Positions 1 through 12,938 of a stretch of DNA of 64,000 nucleotides are shown piece after piece. Numbering within the stretch: the first letter of the stretch is position 1; every line of letters starts with the position of its first letter. The DNA is taken from NCBI RefSeq assembly GCF_043641665.1, contig NC_092180.1, forward strand, positions 27,306,891 through 27,370,890. Reading direction: 5' to 3'. Under the pieces are notes generated by a model that was given only the letters and a program-made list of their open reading frames with translations, had not been told where the DNA came from and searched no databases. Source of the DNA: Enoplosus armatus. Lineage: Eukaryota > Chordata > Actinopteri > Centrarchiformes > Enoplosidae. A program made the position numbers and the translations under genes.

Positions 1-81
1 GAGGAGACGCTCGGGGAGTGGGGGCCTCGCTTCGAAAAGCTGCGGGCGCTGTACGAGCGAGCCGAGGCCAGCGACCTCTGA
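1..81 (+). CDS. 3'-terminal coding exon fragment of an unidentified gene
   Basis: From base 1 a frame stays open and ends at TGA (79-81), encoding 26 residues that finish LRALYERAEASDL. The stretch is GC-rich, charged and helix-like (Glu, Arg, Ala, Leu), with codon use unlike the AT-rich DNA after it. The rest of the gene lies left of the window. I do not recognise the family. In mammals PDCD5 and ANKRD27 lie beyond the 3' end of DPY19L3, but I could not match this tail to either. It converges on dpy19l3. That this is a real coding end is inferred from composition and from the UTR-like sequence that follows. Confidence 0.5.
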   Translation, partial: EETLGEWGPRFEKLRALYERAEASDL

Positions 82-3000
82 GCTCAGACTGCACACAGAC
101 CAAAACTGATGGGACCCTGGCAACGGGCCGTCCTGAGACTGTCACTTAGCGGCGACCGAGGCGGGAAAACAGGCGGAGAGGGCGGACTTACGGAGAGACT
201 CCCTCCACAAACCCTCACTCGCTGACAGATGACACAGAAGGTGTTGTATTTACTGGATGATGAGCTCTGTCAATCAACACGGCCGGCCTAACAGACAGAT
301 GAAAGTGTCCCCCCGTGAAGAGGGCCTGTCGCTCTGCGCCCCCGTCTACCTTTGGATGGCAATTTTTTTTGCAGGAGCAGATGTTATCAAACCTGCCAGT
401 CAGGTTAAAGGCTTCAGAATGTCTCTCTCTACCCGGGCTACTCATCATGATGGAGCTTAGCTTCACTGTTGGAACCCCCCCCCCCACCCCCCCCCAAAAA
501 AACCCCAAATCTGTTTCAGTCACAGCCTGTAAGACCCCACATTTCCTTCTATTTTCTAACACTCCTTGTGAGCCACTCCTGGATGAGTGTCAGCCCGAAG
601 GCCTGAAAAGTGAAATGAAAAATGTTTTGGCTAGTTTTTTGTCTGTTTGTTTTGTTTGTTTTGTTTTTATACCTGAGCAAATCAATGCCACACAAAATAT
701 ATTTTTTTTAGCAACTTGTTGCTGGATTCAATCTTTGTAAATAAACAAAGGAATCTTACTTATATCCCACACTGCGCGGTTATATGATAACACAGTGAAG
801 ATGAGTGGGGTCATTCTGAGTAGCCCGCACAACGCAGAGTCTGAATTTTCAGTATATAGTGGACACATTGTGTTCTCGCTGCCTGGCTGTACACAGCTTC
901 CGTCAATGTTTGTATGAGAAAAAAAAAAAAGAAAAAAAAAAAGTGCTTCGACCATCACTGGGTTGCAGGGTGAGAATTTTTATTTTTATTTTTTTCTTTC
1001 CTGGTAATATGTCTTTTGCTGGGTTGAGTAATTCTGTATTGGTTGGGTGTTTCAAGTTTCAACGCTCTGTGGGTTGTAAGACATCAAGCTTTCTACTTAC
1101 TACTGCGCCCTCGTCTTGTGATTTCCTATTCTCATTTGCGCTCCTCCTCACCCGAGGGAGGGTGCACCAAAAAAAAAAAAAAAAAAAAAAAAAAATTCAA
1201 ACAGCTTTGTAACAGAGAGATGGGAGCGGACGTGCGGACCGCGGGAAGGAGGAAAATACTTGCTCTGTTGTGCTCTGTTCTGCGTACCCTTCCTCCTCGG
1301 GCATACCAAGTGTGGCGTCTGCGAGGGACTATTTCAACAAGACGATTTGCTCGGTAGAATACAAACTATGTCAAACAGCTTTCCAAGGTGACTACTCGAT
1401 ACATACAAACGGAGAGAGGAGGAGGAGGAGGATGATAGAGATTTATAATGATTATTCCTACATATAGTTCTGAGCCATGTGCAGTTCACGCACACATGTA
1501 TCTAATGTCCCTTGCTAAATTACCGTACACTCTTGGCTGAAGCAGTGTGATAATTGCGATTGTGGGGAAAAGGACGGATGGAAAATTCGAAGGGAAATAA
1601 TAACTCTGCAGTTATTATCCCAGCTGTGAATTGTCAGCACAGTGGCAAGTGTTCCTCTTATTTGGCTTCCTTGTCACATCAGGTTGATTGATCCCCCCCC
1701 GTTGTTGTGGAACCAGTGAGAACAATTTGTCTAAAAAAGAACGGAAAAGTCAAAGAACAATAACAAAGCGGGGAAGGTGAAGAGGAGTGCGGAGTCTGAA
1801 AGGGCCGCGTTTCTTTTTCACCTTTGATAAGAGATATGATTAGAGGGTGGAAGGTTGAATCAGAGAGCAAATGAGGAAGGGGAGGCAGAGGGGAACCATC
1901 TCATCAAGCGCCTGCCTCAGTGGTGAAATGTGCCACCGGTGCAGCATGGAGCTCCGTAGGGAGCCGTACAGAGGGATGCTGGGAGCGATGGTTTTCTGCA
2001 GAAACGGTCTGTTGCACAGCAAATGAACACAAAAGTCATATGTCTCCTCCCTCCCTCTCCCTGCAATCCTTCCCAAAAAAGCGCCAACCTGGCTTCACCT
2101 GGCATTTCACTGGCAGTAGCAGCAGCAGCAGCAGCTACTCTCATCGTGCTCTTTTTAAAAAAAAAAAATAATTATTTTATATTTTATATCCGTCCTCGCG
2201 CTGGCAGAGCCGAGCCTGTCGGCAGAGAGCAGTTAAAGGGTAGGAGTGTGTGAAAACATGTCAGGACACTAATCCTAATAGGAGCTGATGGCTTGCTGTC
2301 ATGCTGGTAAAAAAAAAAACAACAAACCCCCCCCCCCCCCCCAAAGGATTGTGGGTACTTTCAAAAAAGAAAAAAGAAAAACAAGGCGACGGATGAGTCC
2401 ATTCCCACACCGCGGCTTTCCAGAAACATGCCATTTCTGAAAAGCAGAGGCAACAGTGGGGCTTTGACAAACAAAAGAGAGACTTGATGGTCAGGTGAGG
2501 GTGCAGTACGCCGTGGGATGAGGCCTGAGAGTAAGACACACAGGCTTTTTTTTTTTTTTTTCTTTTTTATAGACAAGTGGGAATTTTCTAGAGAGGGATG
2601 CTTGTTTTTTTTTTATTCCTCCGTAGAGCGGGGCCGAGCCTGGGCCACGCAGAGTGGTGAGGGATGAAGACGCTTCATGCTTCACTTCTCTCTCTCTCTC
2701 TCGCTCTCTCTCTCTGCAGCTGTTAAGGAGCAGCAACCCACCTCCCGCCACCATTCATTTGTACCATATAACGGCTTCTTAAATGTTGTGTTCTGGGTGC
2801 AGACATGTTGTGAACAAAGTTATCGTTTTTACCTCATTTGTAAATACAGAGATAGATGAATTAAAATTATTGCTTTTTTTTTTTTTTTTTTTTTTGTCAA
2901 GAAAAGCACTAAGTTTAAAAATGTGCCGCTTCTGAGGAAAAAAAAAATCAAACCGAACATATCTTTTTTTTTTTTGTGTTTTTTTTTTTTTATCATCATG

Positions 3001-3090
3001 ATGGTGATGAGCTTTGGACAGCTATGTAAGTGTTTTGTATTTGCTTTGATCTTTTTTTTCTCCTCAATAAATTCATTTATTTGCACCAGT
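82..3090 (+). other. probable 3' UTR and flank of the left-hand gene
   Basis: No convincing coding sequence is seen here; the reading frames are short and rich in homopolymer runs. There are AATAAA hexamers at 740-745 and 3066-3071. The second lies in a T-rich, UTR-like context and is followed by a GT-containing stretch, so it is the better candidate for a distal cleavage site. Long A runs (around 1,169-1,195), a T run (2,873-2,895), a C run (2,327-2,342) and a (CT)n tract (2,686-2,715) are present. The UTR assignment is inferred and could be shorter, ending after 745. Confidence 0.35.
3066..3071 (+). terminator. candidate polyadenylation signal AATAAA, plus strand
   Basis: AATAAA lies between a T-rich stretch and a GT-containing downstream stretch. 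It would serve the left-hand gene. The alternative is the AATAAA at 740-745. Hexamers are common by chance in AT-rich DNA, so this is only a candidate. Confidence 0.3.
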
Positions 3091-3223
3091 GTCTGCGCCG
3101 AATCGTGACTGCATCTGAAAAGGAAAAAAAGAAAAGAAAAAGGAAACAGAAGAATAAAAAAAAAAAAAATAATGCGTAACGACACAAACAAGGAAGTGAC
3201 ATTGTTGGGAAAAAAAAAATGCT

Positions 3224-3229
3224 TTTATT
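3224..3229 (-). terminator. candidate distal polyadenylation signal of dpy19l3
   Basis: On the minus strand the context is GGTC-AATAAA-AGC, followed by a T run and then a GT-rich stretch. This is the usual layout of a cleavage site. It would give dpy19l3 a 3' UTR of about 4.3 kb, which is plausible for this gene. ATTAAA variants at 6,845-6,850 and 6,729-6,734 (minus) are alternative proximal signals. Confidence 0.35.
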
Positions 3230-5420
3230 GACCATACTGCCATTGAACATGGATGTGTCTAAATAGCTAACACTGGCATTGGAAAAGATTTTGACCTCGA
3301 CTCGGGCATCTCACATATTCCTTGCAACAATAACGTACCGTAAGAACAATTTAAATTGCAGACTAAAGATTTACTGGTTTTTATGATTTCTGATAAGAAC
3401 AATGTCCTGCAGTAGAAAAAAAAAACCAGCTGTACAACATGTGTTAGTGGATTCTTGGAAAAAGGAATAACAGAGCAAAATGACGAAGATGACCAAAGGC
3501 ACTCACATACTTACAATAACCCCCTTTTCCCCCCCAAATAAACACAGAAGTAGATGGTTTCAACTACTGACAGAAAAACGAACAATGAAACCCTTTTTTT
3601 TTTTCTTTTTTTTTTTTACCCAAGCCTCGGGCACCAACGTGCTCCCAAAAACACTGATCAAATCTCTGCAACCAGGTTCCAAAGTCTCCTCAGAAGAGTG
3701 GAGGCAGTTCAGCAGCATATTTACACCCATAATTAAGCGTGACAGTCTTAACCAGCCTTTGACTACGGCTCAGATCGAACTAATAGTTGGATTTTCAGAT
3801 TGACATCTTAATCCAGCTGTTGCACAAAGCCATCTAGTTATTGACTATCTTAAGTAAAGCTAATTTGCTGTGAACTCTGGGTAATATATATATATATATA
3901 TATTTTTTTTTTATCTAAAAACATGGACTCCAGCAGAACAACAATGACATCAATAGATATAAAACCATGGCACGAGATGTAAAGAAAGGAATAGTCAACT
4001 GTTGTTTTTGTCCCCGTCCTGTTTGAGGCGTTAGGGTTAGGTTACGTCAAAGCAACATGGAGTCGACGACGTGTGTGACAAGATATCTACGGCTCCATAG
4101 CAAATGAGCAAAATCAGTCCAGCACTCAATTTGGGTCAAAAGCTCCAGAACAACTAAGTAAGTGGACCTTGAGTTGAGATCATTTTATCAATATGGGTGG
4201 GTAATGAGAGGCTGCCCGAATACATTTGGCCATACAGTGGCAAGACTGGAAAAAGAAAAAAAAAAAAAAAAAAAGTTATTGTTATAGATTTCTCTAGAAG
4301 GAAACTGGTTGTTTTATTTTGAAGGATACAGATACAGGCGTGAATTTGGCCTTTAGTCCGGTTTATGGCAGAGGGATTCCCTTTTCTCTCTCTCTTTACA
4401 AACTATTTCATTTACCAAGCAAAATATGAACTAAAGTGGCCATGTTTGTTTCAGCCACACTGACTAATGCTTGAGTTCTTCTTAAAATTGGGCCTAAATG
4501 GAGTGCTGAGCTGTGCACACGTTTAATGGCTTCCTTCATCTCCTTTTCATTAAGAAAGAACCAAAGTCAGACGCCGCAACTCTGAACCACTAATCCCAAT
4601 ATGTATGGAAATTAAGAACGCTGGGGAAAAAAAAAACAAAACAATATTACATTAGTACACTCTTATTAGGCAAACATAATGGAATCACTCCGCTCTCAAA
4701 TAAAGCAATCAGACATCTCCTAAATTAAACATCCAATATGAAGGCGGGAAGGGGTGGTGGGAGGGGGGAGTGGAGGGGGGGGGGGGGGGCGCCAAGTGGT
4801 GCTGTTTCACACTGATCCAATTGGTATGCATTACAATGAGGCTGTGCGGTTAACGAACAACACGTTTTCAAAAGCCCCACAACAACTGTGTGCATGCATC
4901 TGCGAGGGTGTGGATCATCAAAGACAGCGGTCCTTATTAACAAGTGTACAAATATAGGCAGACTGGGACGGGGGAGGGAGGGGAAAATGTGTGTGTGTGT
5001 GTGTGTGTGTGGCGTACCCACATATAGCAGCTCATTACGGCAGGTAACTCTGACTGGCCAACCCACACTTACTGACACAGATCCAACCCTTTCAATCCCC
5101 TCCTCTCCTCCGCTCTCCCTCTGGTTCGGAGGGAAAATGGGGAAGGGGCTCAGATCACCGCGAATCCATGTTTTGATGCGCCCTCATCTCTCCTCCGCTG
5201 CTGTTTAAATACGAGCCTTTTCTGCCACCCTCCCCCCTGCTCCTCCCCACCTTTCCTTTCTAACCACAAAGCCTCAGTTTGATATACAAGTGTTGCCCCC
5301 CCCCCCCCCCTTTCTCTCTCTCTGTCTCCCTCACAAACTATTTTGGATTGCGGCGGGGAATCAGTGTTGTTGTCAGCCCACTGCAATTTCCCAGCCACTT
5401 ACATTATTCATGTGTGTTCG

Positions 5421-5453
<33 letters not shown>

Positions 5454-7517
5454 TTGTGTGTGTCAGAGAGGGGGGAGAGTGGAAAAGGTTGAGTCTGCTG
5501 ATGAGGAGGACCACAGAGCCGACAGCAATCGCAACAACACCGTCACAAATATCACTTGGCACCCCGCTTTGACCTCACTTTTACAGCAAAAGCAGACTGA
5601 AGCGGCGGTGGAACCCGTCTCCACCAGGCGGGAATCAAAACTACCAAAAGGATGGCCGTTTTTCTTTTCAAGGGGTAACTGATAACATCTATCACGGCGG
5701 AGCCAAATGTTCCCGGCCAAAAAGTGCCGTCTGATCCGAGTTCAGGCTGAGTCAAGCTAATGGTCAAAGTTATTCAGTGTATTAATGTAAGTGGCCCCCC
5801 TCTGTACAACCTCCCTCCTACGGTGACTGTGTCAGCTGGAAATACACCTCAAGTACAGCACACAGTCAGGTTTTAGTCAAGAAATGCGCTTTTTGGAAGA
5901 AAAAAAAAACAACTAAAAAGCCCAAATCCGACTTTTGTGTGAGGTGGTCGTCGGTTTGCACAGTTGTCATGGAGATGGATCTGTTTCACCCACGGCACTT
6001 TTAGAAGACTGCGCGACATGGTTGAAAGCTAGTAAGTAAGTAACTGGGGGGGGGGGCTGGGATTGCGTCACACTACTATTTCCAAGGTCAAGAGTGAACT
6101 TTGACACTCAACTTTTAAAATGAATATGAACTAGAAGTCCGAAAAGTGCTCTGGGTGAAATGACAAAGGACCCCGTCACACCCGAAAAGTCGGGGCGCGT
6201 TCACTTCATTTCGATGGAAATCGCCATGATCTGTGGATTCCCTGGCGGGGGTGAATTTCGGCTCTTCAACTTCGAGCCACAGATTTGCACCATACAATCC
6301 CAGCAACAAAAAACGCCACGGCAACAGCACGGAAAAAGCAGAAAGAAGCTCCGGGAGCTATTGTGACCGACTAGTGCTACCATGTCTCGGCTGGCTAGCG
6401 CGTTACAGCTACAACAGTTCACCAACCAGCCTTCCCAGTAAAGCCACCAAAGCGTCAAGCCTCTAGAACCGAATGTTTCACAAAGACATGCAGATCCGTT
6501 TGCTGTGCCACTCTCTGGTGTGACCAGGCCTCAGCAGCTACTGAGACCGCACACAAACACATCCATTTCCAAGCAACACAGCTAACGCGGTTGAAAGCTA
6601 CGGAAAAAAGCAAACGGCACCTTGGAATTGAGTTGGAACTGTTTCGTCAAAGTAAGAAATTGTTTTTTTTTTTGCTAATTTCTAAAAAAAAAAAAAAAAA
6701 AAAAAGAAAATAGGCAGAACTTCCATAGTTTAATATTTTACATTTTCGGATATTTACAAAGAACTACAGTGGCAACTTGCACTTTCCAAAAATGTATTTG
6801 TTCCTACAAGAAGTCGGTTAAAACGCCCAGATTTGACAAGCTTTTTTAATTACAATGTATTGAATATGTCAATCTCTGAGATTTGACTCTTACATATCAA
6901 GTTATTTATGACTACTGTGGCTTAAATGTGTTAAAAAGCTAAACCTTTTGGGATTTGATGTTGGATCTAGATTTGATGAATGCTACTGAACCCCCCAGCC
7001 TGCTCGCTATGAAAAGCATGAAAGGGAAAACAATGATTCAAAGTGTTTGAATAGCATTTTGTTCATTCCGTGACGCTGTGCGGAAATGACACCGAAACTT
7101 AATTATTAGTGGCTGCTCGGTGTGTTCCAGACCCTGCTTGGAGGTCTCATAGTTGTTTCTGTGTTTGTGCACCAGTAAGAGCTGGGAGAAGGTTCAGGGT
7201 GGACGGGGTGGTGAAAGAACAGCCCAAAGCAGGACTACTATAGCTGCTTTCCATAGTCCACTGACTAAAACAATGCCGCCCCGAGCTTGAACCGGCCCAC
7301 TGCTCAAACACCACAGTTCACAGAGCCGTGTGTTCACAAAATAATGGGCATGGTCGCAGCTGGGCACAGCGCGGAGAGGAGACAGAGGAACAGCGAGGAT
7401 TCAGTGCTTTTATCTCTTCTTCTCCCTCAGTCTCCCTCGCTCCCCCCTCTGGCCTCTCACGGGGTGGGGGGTGGGGTGTTTTTTTTTTTTTTCTTTTTTT
7501 CTTCAACCCTGCTCCTG
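3230..7517 (-). other. dpy19l3: probable 3' UTR of dpy19l3
   Basis: This stretch lies between the dpy19l3 stop codon and the candidate distal polyadenylation signal. No coding frame is convincing on either strand. It holds (TA)n at 3,886-3,902, A runs near 4,253-4,274 and 6,686-6,705, a poly-G run at 4,777-4,790, and (GT)n at 4,988-5,011 and 5,418-5,462. That it is transcribed as one UTR is inferred from the signal positions only. Confidence 0.35.
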
Positions 7518-7721
7518 CTACTGAGTCGCGCTGGGCTCTGACGAGCTCTTGCCGCTTTTCTTGCGTTTCTTCTTGACCCGGTACACGTGGAAGGTTTTGT
7601 TCTGGAACGTTCTGGTGAACAGAGCGGTGTAACCCGCCGCGTCCGTCTTGATGGCCTCGCAGAATCGAGGGTGGGAGGCGGGGACGAGGTCCGGGTCATT
7701 CTCCCCCGGTCCGTCCATGAT
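7518..7721 (-). CDS. dpy19l3: dpy19l3 exon 19 (last coding exon, residues 670-736)
   Basis: The acceptor is GTGCCGTCAG before ATC, and the stop is TAG at 7,518-7,520. The exon starts [12 protein letters not shown], the L3 hallmark, and ends in [11 protein letters not shown], conserved in the family and containing an N-K-T glycosylation sequon. A Lys/Arg-rich tail of about 18 residues ([18 protein letters not shown]) follows. As I recall it, the human protein stops a few residues after FHVYKL, so this tail looks longer and more basic. Confidence 0.93.
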   Translation of the reverse strand: MMDGPGENDPDLVPASHPRFCEAIKTDAAGYTALFTRTFQNKTFHVYRVKKKRKKSGKSSSEPSATQ

Positions 7722-9040
7722 CTGACGGCACACAGAGAGCGAACACGTCACCGTCAGCAGCAACCAAGAGCGACAGAAGGTTAACACTGATATTCTTAAA
7801 GGGGGCCACGTGTCAGTCCATCGCCAACACGTGAGATACAGCTGCTGTAAATAAACACTCCTAACAGGGTGGCGGACAGCCTCTCACAGCCTCTGATTTC
7901 ACTTTGTGCCCCTGCCTGCTGGATGTGGCAGTAACTCAGTAGAAGGTGGTTTTTATTCGTTATTTTTTCCTCATTGATTGCCATGTTGATAAAACGTCTG
8001 CTAGCAGTTTTGAATGTGAGAGATTTTCATTTCAACATTAAATGTAAAGATGCTGCCCCCTAAAGTGCACATTAAGAGGGAAACTAGATATAAAAAGCGG
8101 AAACTGCTTCTTTAGGCTTGTATCAAAAAAAAAAAGATAATCTTATTTTAACTCATTTTACGTATAACACAACAGTGCTGCAAAGAACTAAAAGATGTAG
8201 TTTTAGAGGCCCTGAAAACCTATTTTCTTCAACTTGATTGGGTCCCACACGACGACACTGTATTGTGCCAAAGTTGCAACAGTTTTGGTTCTTTCTCAAT
8301 TCCTTCGCTGGTGGGCTGGACTCCAGAGTTGGAAAAAAAAAACCATAGTTAAGCAACTTTTAACTCAAAATGTGATTGGGGTTGTTTGCTCACGTTTCAG
8401 GGACACTGTCAATGACGAAGAAGAAGTCCTGATGAGGTTTTGACTGCTTTTAATAAATAATATTTAGTCTTATTTAGTCATGGATATTCTACGTTACAAA
8501 GAAATACTTTTTTTGACTTTAAAAGTCAAATTTGCCACTTGATTATATTGTATTGTCAGAAATCAGAAGCTGTTTGAGTCATTGCATTTCCAACCACCAC
8601 CCCGAACAACGAACCCTCAAAGCAAGCAAACAATAAATAAAATAAAGTCAAAGCAAAATGTTTTACACGTATTCATGTAAATCATTAGGACCACCTGTCG
8701 TTTGAAGAGACAGACGCAGGCAGGAGAGGATTCCGATTGGTTTCAAATCCACATCAGTCAGGCAGTTAGGTTAAAGAGGAAGAGGACTATTAATATATAA
8801 TGAAAGGAAGACAGACGGACAGATGAAAATAAAGAAGGTAAGAAAGAAAAGAAAAAATAGACAGACAAAGAAAGAAAGTGAAAAGGACAACAAGACAGAA
8901 AGATGTCTGAAAACAAAAAGTAAGTAAGAAAGAGAGATGGACAGATGTAAACCCAGAGTTCCCTCAATAAAGCTGTCTAGATGTCAGATGCTGTGTGTCT
9001 GTGTGACATTTACGCCATCACAAACACAGACAGACAGACA

Positions 9041-9083
<43 letters not shown>

Positions 9084-9352
9084 TCAGTGTTTCATGTGTC
9101 TTACACCGCACTGAGACAGCCAGACTGAAGCTTGTCTCGCCTCTGGTAATCCAAATAGCCAGAGCGCTGCATCCAACATCAAAATAAGGGGAGATGGAGG
9201 CAGGAGGGGGGGGGGGGGGGGGTGGGAATGAAACAGAACGAGTGAAAGACGGTGACGTGCAGATGAGACGTGAAGTTATTGATCTTTGCGGAGGCTGAGA
9301 GCTTTCACCCAGTCACAGGAGAAGAAGTTGGCAGAGGGGACGGCACACAAGG

Positions 9353-9420
<68 letters not shown>

Positions 9421-11872
9421 AGTGATGAGTCACGTTAAACAAATGCCACCCACGTGTCCGTTGGCCAGGTCGAGCAGGTCCCGCAGTCTGCAGCCTCGCC
9501 TGTGCCTCCGCTCGTAACAGATGCTGTTTTCGAGCACCACATAGTCGGCCCCGACGGCCCTCAGGATGCCGTAGACTTCCTCCGGGGACCGGCAAGCGTA
9601 CACCTGATACACCTGCTCTCACACACACACACACACACACACACAGAATAAAAGAGGATTGATTTACATTTGTGTGGATTTATGATTGCTTTTTTTTTGC
9701 CTAAAGATCATCTGGCTTTACAATTTAACACCAATATTGTTGGTCTCCTCCTGGAACTCGATTACCAGGCACATTTACTTTCTGAATTACAGTTTCGATG
9801 GAGGTTGGTTTAGATTAAATAACAACATGTTTGCTAACAAAAATTGGAATGAAAACAATTATAAGTGGAGCAAAATCAGAGGGGGGAACAAAAACAAAAG
9901 CGTTTAACTTCTCAGCTTTCTGAAATCGGTTGTGGTTCATCTTTTATTTGTAGCAGACGAAATGAAACTTTTGGCCAATTTCACACACCACAGATTTAAA
10001 TGGACAAATTATGCAACCTGTAAGTACTCTGAGAACTGACTCACTTTTGTTTTTGTTTTGTTTTGGTTTTTTTTTACAGATGTTTATCAGGGACAAAACT
10101 CAGCCCAGTGGTAGTGGAAGTGTTTAAAAGGGTTTTGGTTTAAATGAGGGGTGGAACATTGAAGTGACCAACCAACGTAGACTGTATAAAAGAAGTGGAC
10201 GTAGCCACCGTGACTGGTCATTGGTTTGTGGACGACTGTTTTGAAGCCTCGAGTTTGGCATTTTGGCCGTCGCCATCTTGTTTTTTTGGAACCAGAAGTG
10301 ACCGTATTTGGACGAGAGGGTGGAGAACCCGAGGACACTATGCTCGTCCACCTATACCGGCAACCTGACTGCACCTGGCTCCTGGCTACGTCATGCGAAG
10401 TCACTGCTAACAAAGTTAGCTTGTAAATGTACTTCACGGAAAAAATGAGCGGCCGACTCCTAGCGTGTCTTTTAGTACGACCGAACGCTTCTATCCTGAT
10501 TGACAGGGAGCCATGGTAGCATCTTGTAAATCATAAGGTAGCCCCGCCCTAAAGCATACCCCGCTTTATCGTCTATTTTACTGTAAATGGGACCATAATT
10601 TACAAAATGAGCATCACGCTGTATTGAAAAGGACTTGAAACTAGCAATTAGGACCATAAACCCATTAGGATAATGTTTACTGAGGTAATAAATCAAGTGA
10701 GAAGTCGGGCCATTTTCTCATAGACTTCTATACAATCTGACTTCTTTTTGCAACCAGTGGAGTCGCCCCCTGCTGGCCTTTAGAAAAAAAATGCACTTCC
10801 ACATTGGCGTCATTTTTCAGATCTGAAGGTTGATGCTTGGCTCTGACTGACATCACTCCCTATTTTCCCATATAGGGGACTATATTTACCCTCACCATTT
10901 TATTTGAATGTCTGAACTCTGAGTGTGAAATGTATGCACGATATAGTGCCCTCCAAAAAAGTCCCACAATGGAACGGACCACCTACGAGTTGTGACTTGT
11001 GAAGGGGCGGAGATTGAAATTGCGTACTAACCTTACGCCTGCATTTTTAAATTCATCATTTCCAGACGTCAATTCAGAATCAGAATCAGAATCAGAATCA
11101 GAAACTGTTTATTGCCAAGTAACATACATTACAAGGAATTTGCTGTGGTCTGAAGGTGCTATTGTTTTGATAACAAATAAGTAGAATATAAAAGCTAAAA
11201 TAACAATAAGAATAAAAATAAAAATAAGATAAGATAAATAACAACAGTGCAGTGACCAGAATAAAGTAAAGTGTCCAGATAAAGTGTCCAGTAGGGGGTG
11301 AGTGCGTTAATGTAACGCAGTGGGGACAGGGGTGATGTACGTTAATATAACGTATAGCTTGTGGTTGTGTTCGGGGGGGTGTCAGTGAGAGTTTGTCAGG
11401 TGCAAACAAAACAAGGCAAAACAATGCGCTCCAACAGACCGAGGCAGCCATCCGCGGCGCCATCTTGGATGCGCCATCTTGGATTCTAGTCAGGAAGTGA
11501 CAGAATCCGGTCTGGTTACTAACTGAGGGGTGACGATCACTATTTTATTGTTTGTTTATTTACAAAGCAAAACGGTCCAACAGTAATACAAAAAAACAGT
11601 CTACAGTCACACTAGCGGCTCTGTGAGGCTGTACTGCACACAGTGGTGCTTTGAGCTAAACGCTAACATCAACATTCTACCATGCTCACAAAGACAATAT
11701 TAATGTATTCATGTTTAGCAGCCATGCCTAGGTTTTTTTTTTTTTTTTAATTAATTAATTCTTTAATTAATTATTATAATTTTTTTTTAGAATTGCTGCT
11801 CTTATTGTGCTACTTTTAAAAGTCTGTAAGGATTGCTCTTATTGCCAATAAATCTCATGAAAACACCCAAGT

Positions 11873-11909
<37 letters not shown>

Positions 11910-12691
11910 CAGAAGTATGGTAAATCTTTTTCCTCTGTTCCACAGAGCTTCATTGTTGTCCAAAGACTATTAAAAACAAATCAACAAGCCACACCATTGC
12001 ACTGGGTGACATGTTCCTTCATGAAACCTACCGTGTACACACACTGTAGGTCAAGTCAAACCCACATACACCGTCCAGCTGCTGTAAATACTCACTAGAG
12101 CACCAAATGTGTATTAATCCGCCGCTGAAAATAGTCCCAAACGAAGGCACTGTTTCGTCCTGTTTGAGTAATGTTTGCTAAAGGAAATGAAGTAGCCTTT
12201 TTTTTTTTTTTTTAAATACGTTTGTGACCCATTTTTACACAAACAGACTTGTAGCTGAGAGTCACGGACAGGGAAGTACTAAAGTACTGAGAGCAGGACT
12301 AACACATCGTTGGTTTGGGATTTGTTGACGGAAAAAAAAAAATTGAATACCAAAAATGTTTTCTTTAAAACCCCACAAATACACTACGTTCTTAAGATTT
12401 TCTGGACAAAACACAAATCCCTGAGGGTGCAGCTTTCTGGAGGAAGGGTGTGTTAGTGCTACAGTTTACACACTCTTAACAGACCTTTCAGGACACATGC
12501 CTGCTGGGTGAATGTGAATTAATTCAGAAAGATTACATAAAAGAAACACATAGGTAACAAGAATAATTGTGTTCTTTGTCCACTAATTCATTATTTTGCA
12601 GTAGACACACAAATGAAGCCCAGAAAAGTACTGGGAACATTATTATGGTTCTCACAAATGTTTGAAAATGCATTCTCGTGGTGTTCTTCTA

Positions 12692-12731
<40 letters not shown>

Positions 12732-12895
12732 AGCGCCCAGAAGGTCTGCACCAGTGTCGTGGATCATTAATGAGCTCCACGCTGAACTCAGGCCTCGCCA
12801 GCGGCTCAGCATGGTTGACTTCCCGCTGGGATGCAAAAACATAGGATCAGCTACCCAAGAGATGACCCACACATTATGTCCTGCTCATAGTGGAG

Positions 12896-12938
<43 letters not shown>

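Noticed and set aside
4022..4060. GTTAGGGTTAGG, telomere-like units
   Set aside because: Only two units; far too short to suggest an interstitial telomere.
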